10,518 nucleotides of DNA from Caryophanales bacterium UBA7581 (GTDB lineage: Bacteria; Bacillota_I; Bacilli_A; RFN20; CAG-826): positions 1 to 10,518 of the forward strand of contig DLKT01000004.1 in the NCBI GenBank assembly GCA_002477825.1, given 5' to 3'. The notes under the pieces were generated by a model. It made no database searches. It worked only from the letters and a program-made list of their open reading frames with translations, and was not told where the DNA came from. The stretch's first letter is position 1. The number at the start of each line of letters is the position of its first letter. The position numbers and the translations under genes were made by a program. This document shows, in pieces, positions 5,603 to 10,518 of this stretch.

Positions 5603-5869
5603 TTAATTTTGAATGGCTTCTTTTTCCAAGAGTTCATGAATAGCTTTTGAGAGTTGATCGGGGCATGAAGTTGATTTCATGCCACAACGAATACCCGCTA
5701 ATTTTTCTTCTACTTCGGTAAGTTTCATGCCACGCACTAAAGCACGAATTCCCTTTAGATTTCCCGAGCATCCACCTACGACTTCGATATCTTCTAAAGT
5801 ATCTCCATCATAGTAGATTTTCATTTCGCGAGAACAAGTTCCTTTAGGATGATAAGTAAAAACGTTCAT
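5603..5869 (-). CDS. TSCPD-domain protein of the TIGR03905-type four-cysteine family, 88 aa
   Basis: Small cytoplasmic protein of unknown biochemical role. It matches the stand-alone TSCPD family related to a C-terminal module of some ribonucleotide reductases. The hallmarks are four conserved cysteines, C12 (GTCS), C34 (GGCSGN), C62 (IRCG) and C69, the last in the signature STSCPDQL. The Cys pattern suggests metal or iron-sulfur binding, which is inference. Length is full for the family. The ATG at 5867-5869 follows the PduL stop by nine bases, with AGG about nine bases upstream of the ATG, so it is cotranscribed with pduL. Nothing nearby (no nrd genes) explains its task. Confidence 0.88.
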   Translation of the reverse strand: MNVFTYHPKGTCSREMKIYYDGDTLEDIEVVGGCSGNLKGIRALVRGMKLTEVEEKLAGIRCGMKSTSCPDQLSKAIHELLEKEAIQN

Positions 5870-5878
5870 TCTTTTTAC

Positions 5879-6451
5879 CTAGCGAACAATTTTACCGAAT
5901 ACTTGACCAGATAAACCGGCGGCATTACATTCATCGGTATCAATATGCATAGCTAAAGCATAGCTTGGACTTACACGAACGACGACATCTTGGAAAATTA
6001 AAGAACGAGCTTCTGAAGCAACGCTTACAGAAACGATATCTTTATCATGAACACCGAATTCTTCGGCATCTTTTGGTGTCATATGAATATGACGTTTAGC
6101 GGCGATAACGCCTTCTTTTAATTCGACTTCAACACCACTAGGTCCTACTAAGCGGCAAGCACCACTATTTGCGATATCGCCTGATTCACGAACAGGAGCG
6201 GTAACACCAATAGAACGAGCGTCAGTTAAAGAAAGTTCGACTTGGTTTTCCTTTCTTACTGGTCCTAAAATAGAAGCGTATAATTCACCTTTGGTACCAA
6301 TTACTCTCACTTTTTCATTGGAAGCAAATTGACCCGGCTGAGAAAGCATCTTCTTTACCGTTAATTGATAGCCTTTTCCAAATAAAATTTCTAATGTTTC
6401 TTGCGTGACGTGTACGTGGCGCGCAGAAGTTTCAACCATAAATTCTTTCAT
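5879..6451 (-). CDS. PduL-family phosphate acyltransferase (phosphotransacylase), 190 aa
   Basis: Interconverts acyl-CoA (acetyl- or propionyl-CoA) and acyl phosphate; with acetate kinase this yields ATP in fermenting cells. Two tandem PduL domains are visible by their His motifs: SARHVHVTQ (H12, H14) and KRHIHMTP (H121, H123), plus MHIDTDECNAAG (H169, 168-179), the residues that bind the two zinc ions in the family. LGPVR (62-66) and TDARSIG (76-82) are further family marks. The protein begins directly at the first domain, with no N-terminal encapsulation peptide, so it is the cytosolic form, not a microcompartment one. AAGGAG ten bases before the ATG lies in the end of the acyltransferase gene, four bases away. 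In the absence of a visible EutD/Pta it may be the cell's main phosphotransacetylase, but that cannot be judged from this window. Confidence 0.95.
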   Translation of the reverse strand: MKEFMVETSARHVHVTQETLEILFGKGYQLTVKKMLSQPGQFASNEKVRVIGTKGELYASILGPVRKENQVELSLTDARSIGVTAPVRESGDIANSGACRLVGPSGVEVELKEGVIAAKRHIHMTPKDAEEFGVHDKDIVSVSVASEARSLIFQDVVVRVSPSYALAMHIDTDECNAAGLSGQVFGKIVR

Positions 6452-6455
6452 CTTT

Positions 6456-7673
6456 TTAATTCTCCTTTTTTAAATTGTTTTTGATATAGAGTAACGCTTT
6501 CCAATAGAGGTAAGCGGACCATTTGCGGCGTTCAGTTCTAAAACGAATACGTGACGTCCCAAAATGAATCTCTAATACATCTTTATATTGTAGCATAAGT
6601 CGCGTCATATCTTGTATATAAAGCGTTATCTCTTCTCCATTTTCTTGATAAACAATACGATCTTTATAGAGTTTTAAATCAGTTCTGCCAATTGGCTTTT
6701 TAAAGAATTCTACTTCTTTTACATGATAAAGATCTAAATCGTTTGTTTCTAAAATAAGTTCTTTTTCTTCGGTTTGATCAATAATTTTCTTTAATTCGCT
6801 ATATTGCCAATCGTCCCATTTGGTTAAGTTATGGAAAGGTACGCCTTCCCCTTCAAGCATGGCATAGCGGTTATACTTTGCTTTAAAGCCACATTCTGGA
6901 CAATAAACATAAGCACCTTTTGATTTTAACACTTCTAAACGATGGCATTTTGGACACATATAAAGGCCTAATTCTAACCATTCCGCTCTTGCTGGACCGG
7001 GCCATTGTTTATAGCGTAATACATTTTCTTGATACGCTAAATCATCCACAGTAATGCCGTCCATAATGACTTTATATAATTCTTCTAAAGACATTTTTTG
7101 TATCTGTTCCACCGATAAAACTTCACGAATAGAATAGGTAATATGACTATGGTGCGCATATTTCCCCCATCTCGTTGCACGAATACAAGCGCCATCAATT
7201 CGCATGATAACAACTGGGATTCTTAACATTTTTACAAACTTTGCCACACTAATTTCTACGGGCAATGTTCGTCCAAACATATCGATATCCCCTTCAGGAT
7301 ATAAACCAACACTTTTTCCTTTTTTTACAAGCTGACGAATCGTTAGAATATCCGATATGTCACTAGCGGACATTCCTCGTTTCACTTCACCAAGAAGAAC
7401 GTTACTTAAAAAGCCTAAAGCTTTATTTTTAAACATTTCATCGTGGACAATAAAGTGAACAATACGATTCCAAAACATGGCGTTAATATAAATTCCATCC
7501 CAGTTACTTAAATGGTTCGATAAAAATAATACGGGACCTTTAGGAACCTTTTTATGATTTCTTTTAAAGCGTACGTGTTGGAACACAACGATATAAAACC
7601 ATATAAATGGTCTAAGAAGGAAATAGAATAAATGTTGCGCAAATTCTTTTAAAAAATTCTTAAACTTCTTCAT
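6456..7673 (-). CDS. PlsC-type acyltransferase with zinc ribbon and C-terminal extension, 405 aa
   Basis: Predicted membrane-associated lysophospholipid or glycolipid acyltransferase. An N-terminal hydrophobic amphipathic stretch (about 10-32) precedes the PlsC/LPLAT domain (about 45-205), with the catalytic NHLSNWD block (N53, H54, D59) and the substrate motif LYPEGD (124-129, replacing the common FPEGTRS form). Residues 240-261 carry a rubredoxin-like zinc ribbon CPKC...CPEC (C240, C243, C258, C261). The last 130 residues are a beta-rich segment (EITLYIQDMTRLML, EIHFGTSRIRFRT) that may fold like a PH or GRAM domain. Ordinary PlsC proteins are 200-260 aa, so the tail is a family-specific addition. 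The ATG overlaps the preceding gene's TGA as ATGA, so translation is coupled and the two probably act on the same lipid. The exact acyl acceptor is unknown. Confidence 0.9.
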   Translation of the reverse strand: MKKFKNFLKEFAQHLFYFLLRPFIWFYIVVFQHVRFKRNHKKVPKGPVLFLSNHLSNWDGIYINAMFWNRIVHFIVHDEMFKNKALGFLSNVLLGEVKRGMSASDISDILTIRQLVKKGKSVGLYPEGDIDMFGRTLPVEISVAKFVKMLRIPVVIMRIDGACIRATRWGKYAHHSHITYSIREVLSVEQIQKMSLEELYKVIMDGITVDDLAYQENVLRYKQWPGPARAEWLELGLYMCPKCHRLEVLKSKGAYVYCPECGFKAKYNRYAMLEGEGVPFHNLTKWDDWQYSELKKIIDQTEEKELILETNDLDLYHVKEVEFFKKPIGRTDLKLYKDRIVYQENGEEITLYIQDMTRLMLQYKDVLEIHFGTSRIRFRTERRKWSAYLYWKALLYIKNNLKKEN

Positions 7674-10333
7674 TTTTTCACACTCTCATAATATCGACGA
7701 ATTACTTCTCGATAGGCATTTTCAATATTCTTAACATTTTGTTCTTTAGAAATGGTTAAAGTTTCCCAAGCTTTATCTCCTACTTGCTTTCTTAGTTCGT
7801 CATTTTTCATGACATCCATGATTGCTTGCATCGATTCTTCAACTATTCTTGGTAATAAGAAGCAGTTTTCTCCAACTTTATATTCTTCTTCTCTCATACC
7901 ATGAATCATACTTGGAACACGATAACCAGCGGCAATTCTTTCATAGGGGAAAGCGCCGTCTCTTTCTCTTTGTAATAACAATAAGTCACTAGCTTGAATA
8001 GCTTCTTCAATAAACACACTATGGGTTAAAAGAATTAAACGAATATTTTTTAAAGTATATTCTTTACGAATCTTTTGTCTTTCCGTATGTTTAAAGCCAT
8101 AAACCATAATCGTAATAGGCTCTTGTAATAGAGCATCTAAGAGCCTCAATCCTCGTAAGAATTTATCTTTTTCTTCTTTTTTTGTTGCTAAAGTCAACAT
8201 GGCCTTTTCATCATCTTGAATAAGGAAATACTTACGTTCAGCTCTTCTTTTTTCTAGAATTGTTGTTGTATCATAGGCTTCATAACTATCTTCCACAACC
8301 ATCGTTGGTCCTTTATAACCTTTGCGTTTTAAAATTTCACCGGTTTCTAAACTTGGAATAAAGACAGCATCACAACGTTTATAAAGGCTCATTCCATTAA
8401 GTTCAACTAATTTAGCGATAAAACGACTATGTAACGGTCTTTTTAATTTGTGATAGAAAGCATGACGGAAGGACACCACAATCGGTACGTCATATCGTCT
8501 CGCCATCTTCAAAGCATATTTTCCCATCATAAATGGTGTTTGGGCATGGAAAATTAAAAGACTATTATTCGGTTCAAGTGACATTTTTAAAGGAATTTTA
8601 ATATTCGGTGTTGCCATGGAATAATTTGTAAAGAAGAAACGAAGGGATGGTGTATAAATTAATGGATACTGATTCGTTTTATAAACCAGGATTTTCTTTT
8701 TTAATTTTGGAGCAAAAACACGAGTGTCAAAGCCATCTTCATTTAAAGAAATCGCATAATTCTCGGCATGTTTTATAGCTTCACCGCGAAGTGGACGATA
8801 ATAATCAATAAATTGAACCGTTTCAATTTTTGTATCGGGGTGCGCTAACGGGGACTTTTCTTTTCCCGTATCTACTTCAATCGTAGGTCCAAGTTTTTTC
8901 GTTTTATCAACAATAAACGAGATACCATATAATTTAGTAGGATCCAATTTAGCAATCATTTTTCGAATGCAATCTTTTGAAATAAATACATAAGAATTAT
9001 CGGTCAAACAAGAGAAATCTTGATCTGAGCGTAGTGTCAATGTCTTTCTTGGGCGGAATTCAAAAGACGCTACTCCATCTGAAATATAGCATTGTGCATC
9101 GCCTTCCACAAATGGAATAAAGCACGAAGTTTGATCTTTATGGAGAACTTTAATTCCATAAATAGGAACTTGATAGAGTGTTGCCATCACTGGTTCAGGA
9201 ATATAAGCTTTTCTTCTCTTATGTTTTAAAGAAAGGATGACCATTTCTATCATTCCTAAAATAATAAACAAGAAATAAACGCAGAAGCGCCAATAAAGCA
9301 TGCTCCAAAATGTATAAACAGCGCCTAAACCAACACTTGCTAATGTTTTTAAAAACATCGCTTGGAAAGAAAGTTCAGAAGCGCCAGAATTCCCTGGAGT
9401 TGGAATAAATGAAACCGATACTGTAAGAATAAGCGTTAAAGCAAAGATTTCTAAATAATTAGGAGTAACTCCGCAAGCGCGAATAATAAAATATGGCGTG
9501 GAATATAAAGCGACTTTATAAATGACCGAAAGAATAAAACAAATGGATAATACAAAGCCAGATTTTTTATATTGCGACATACTTCTTTGGTATTCGTCTA
9601 GTGTGTTATAAATCGTATTCGCATATTTTTCTTTATGTCGAATGAATTTCATTTTATTAATAATGACCACAATACCATCCGCAATTTTACGCGTAAACTT
9701 AGGCCAAATAGAGACACCAATAATTGCCGCTGGAACAATAATTGAGGTAATTGTACCAATCCACGCAACAATTTTGAATGTTTCAACGACGGCATTTGCT
9801 GATCCAAGTTGATGGACAGACAAATAAATCATAATGATAACAGAAGCAATTACTAAAGCTAATTGATTCAAGAAAAAACTAATAAAAGGTAAGCCGGTTG
9901 CTACGCCTAAAGGCACACCATCTTTCTTCAAATAAAAAATTTGGAAAGGTTGTCCACCACTGCTTAATGGAGTGATATTATCGTAATATTTTCCCATGAT
10001 TGTTGTTCTTAAACCTAAGCGGAAATTCCAAACCCCAGTTTTATGACGAACTAAAATACAATATTTACATGACTCCATCAAAATGGAGATTAACGGCATA
10101 CAAAATGCTAAAAGAATATACTTAACATTCTTTTTCCATAAAGCAAAAACTTCTGAGCTTGTTGCAAAAATATTACCTTGTCCTGCAAAGGAGGTATAAG
10201 CAATATAAGCAACAATCGCAATATTTAACAACAAAAAGCCTAACGTGAGAAAGGTGCTTTTGCGGCTTTTCTTTTTCTTTTTGTTAGGATCCAAAATTCT
10301 CGAGTTGAATGTATACTGTGTGTTTGCGTCCAT
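7670..10333 (-). CDS. Membrane flippase-like (UPF0104/LPG_synthase_TM) plus GT4 glycosyltransferase fusion, 887 aa
   Basis: Integral membrane protein probably making or flipping a glycolipid. Residues 1-30 are Lys-rich and cytoplasmic. About 30-367 form a polytopic domain of the YbhN/AglD/MprF-flippase type, with hydrophobic segments near 30-50, 70-90, 148-172, 188-210, 258-285, 293-312 and 335-367, and the conserved TPLSSGGQPFQIFYL (121-135) and IPTPGNSGASE (310-320) loops. About 375-500 is a beta-rich region I do not recognise. From 503 a GT-B fold begins (QFIDYYRPLRGEA), with HAQTPFMMGKYAL (596-608) and SFRHAFYHKL like lipid-glycosylating GT4 enzymes, and an E-x7-E motif (E790, E798) followed by IAAGYRVPSMI. 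The ATG at 10331-10333 has AAAGGA upstream. A promoter with a dyad precedes it. The TGA overlaps the acyltransferase start. Substrate and sugar are not known; alpha-glucosyl diacylglycerol-type products are an inference. Confidence 0.9.
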   Translation of the reverse strand: MDANTQYTFNSRILDPNKKKKKSRKSTFLTLGFLLLNIAIVAYIAYTSFAGQGNIFATSSEVFALWKKNVKYILLAFCMPLISILMESCKYCILVRHKTGVWNFRLGLRTTIMGKYYDNITPLSSGGQPFQIFYLKKDGVPLGVATGLPFISFFLNQLALVIASVIIMIYLSVHQLGSANAVVETFKIVAWIGTITSIIVPAAIIGVSIWPKFTRKIADGIVVIINKMKFIRHKEKYANTIYNTLDEYQRSMSQYKKSGFVLSICFILSVIYKVALYSTPYFIIRACGVTPNYLEIFALTLILTVSVSFIPTPGNSGASELSFQAMFLKTLASVGLGAVYTFWSMLYWRFCVYFLFIILGMIEMVILSLKHKRRKAYIPEPVMATLYQVPIYGIKVLHKDQTSCFIPFVEGDAQCYISDGVASFEFRPRKTLTLRSDQDFSCLTDNSYVFISKDCIRKMIAKLDPTKLYGISFIVDKTKKLGPTIEVDTGKEKSPLAHPDTKIETVQFIDYYRPLRGEAIKHAENYAISLNEDGFDTRVFAPKLKKKILVYKTNQYPLIYTPSLRFFFTNYSMATPNIKIPLKMSLEPNNSLLIFHAQTPFMMGKYALKMARRYDVPIVVSFRHAFYHKLKRPLHSRFIAKLVELNGMSLYKRCDAVFIPSLETGEILKRKGYKGPTMVVEDSYEAYDTTTILEKRRAERKYFLIQDDEKAMLTLATKKEEKDKFLRGLRLLDALLQEPITIMVYGFKHTERQKIRKEYTLKNIRLILLTHSVFIEEAIQASDLLLLQRERDGAFPYERIAAGYRVPSMIHGMREEEYKVGENCFLLPRIVEESMQAIMDVMKNDELRKQVGDKAWETLTISKEQNVKNIENAYREVIRRYYESVKK

Positions 10334-10354
10334 AGTTTTTCCTTTCTAATATTG

Positions 10355-10381
10355 CTTGTATATTATATATAAATATACAAG
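10355..10381 (-). promoter_or_regulatory. Perfect 10-bp dyad operator over the lipid-operon promoter
   Basis: CTTGTATATT (10355-10364) and AATATACAAG (10372-10381) are exact inverted repeats around a 7-base AT spacer, 27 bp in all. The dyad covers the -10 and most of the spacer of the promoter for the 887-aa gene, the place a repressor would bind. It resembles operators of dimeric TetR- or GntR-type proteins in layout only; I do not recognise the regulator. It is too AT-only to be a convincing terminator and lacks a T-run. Confidence 0.65.
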
Positions 10382-10390
10382 AAAAAGCAA
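10362..10390 (-). promoter_or_regulatory. Promoter of the lipid/PduL operon
   Basis: On the minus strand a perfect -10 TATAAT (10362-10367) lies 17 bp from TTGCTT (10385-10390, 3 of 6). The start would fall near 10355, about 22 bp before the ATG at 10333. The weak -35 fits a promoter that is regulated, and the dyad at 10355-10381 overlaps it. Confidence 0.6.
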
Positions 10391-10418
10391 CGAATACCTT
10401 AAAACCTATGCGCAAATC

Positions 10419-10451
10419 AAAAAAAGAAGCACTACGCTTCTTTCTTTTTTT
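10419..10451. terminator. Bidirectional intrinsic terminator at the right boundary
   Basis: AAAGAAGC (10423-10430) pairs with GCTTCTTT (10436-10443) around a 5-base loop. The minus strand has a run of seven T after the stem and the plus strand a CTTTTTTT run. It most likely ends a minus-strand gene whose body lies beyond the window and insulates the lipid operon. Confidence 0.85.
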
Positions 10452-10518
10452 CTTGTTTTTGTTTTTTTACTCTTCTTTGAGGTGCTTTTCGCACAGTTCG
10501 GGTCTTTTACAGTTGGAA
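10452..10518 (-). other. Probable 3' end of a minus-strand gene running off the window
   Basis: Between the window edge and the terminator the minus strand is Lys/Arg-rich in two frames and open in one other up to a TAA at 10467-10469 (17 codons, ending in HLKEE). A further frame would give a basic tail ending in a TAG in the terminator loop (10432-10434), but it has a TAA at 10507-10509. The true frame cannot be chosen from so little sequence, and no product is assigned. Confidence 0.3.

Noticed and set aside
5879..6451. PduL as part of a bacterial microcompartment locus
   Set aside because: No shell-protein genes are nearby and the protein lacks the N-terminal encapsulation peptide.
10355..10381. 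The 27-bp dyad as a transcription terminator
   Set aside because: It is almost entirely A/T, has no T-run after the stem and overlaps a TATAAT box before a gene start, so an operator is more likely.

Overview
The window reads as chromosomal DNA from a low-GC Gram-positive bacterium. Coding is AT-rich, ribosome binding sites are strong GGAGG-type, terminators are intrinsic hairpins with T-runs, and metK carries a SAM-I (S-box) leader. UGA is used as a genuine stop (metK; the 887-aa gene, whose TGA overlaps the next ATG), so the code is the standard bacterial one and not the Mycoplasma/Spiroplasma one. The mix of genes (DapG-like aspartokinase, PduL-type phosphotransacylase, 4-Cys TSCPD protein, flippase/glycosyltransferase) suits an anaerobic Bacillota lineage such as Erysipelotrichia, Clostridia or RF39-like bacteria. 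That placement is inference; no marker here fixes a genus. Every gene I accept lies on the minus strand, so transcription runs from high to low coordinates.

From right to left: 10406-10518 holds an intrinsic terminator and probably the extreme 3' end of a gene outside the window. A promoter with a perfect 10-bp dyad (10355-10381) drives a tight cluster: an 887-aa membrane flippase-like/GT4 glycosyltransferase fusion (7670-10333), a PlsC acyltransferase with a zinc ribbon (6456-7673, ATGA overlap), a PduL phosphotransacylase (5879-6451), a 4-Cys TSCPD protein (5603-5869) and a 71-aa small protein (5340-5555). The first two genes look like envelope lipid or glycolipid synthesis. PduL and the TSCPD protein are housekeeping passengers or an unexplained metabolic link.

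The small gene's 3' end contains a consensus-like promoter (5394-5422) and the 5' half of a SAM-I riboswitch (5229-5385), which controls metK (4025-5206). The metK terminator hairpin is built from its own last codons. Next come hpf, the long-form ribosome hibernation factor (3337-3891), with a small GNRA-capped hairpin in its leader and a strong terminator; a short DapG-like aspartokinase (2260-3210); a two-gene unit of a Cof-type HAD phosphatase (1353-2186) and a 299-aa helical protein I do not recognise (451-1350); and a 73-aa XRE/Cro-type regulator (45-266) with a dyad around its putative -35.

The most interesting structure is the nesting of the metK promoter and SAM-I aptamer inside the end of a protein-coding gene. 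It makes the SAM-controlled terminator also the likely 3' boundary of the lipid operon. I see no mobile elements, CRISPR arrays, rRNA or tRNA genes, and no gene-free stretch longer than 300 bases.
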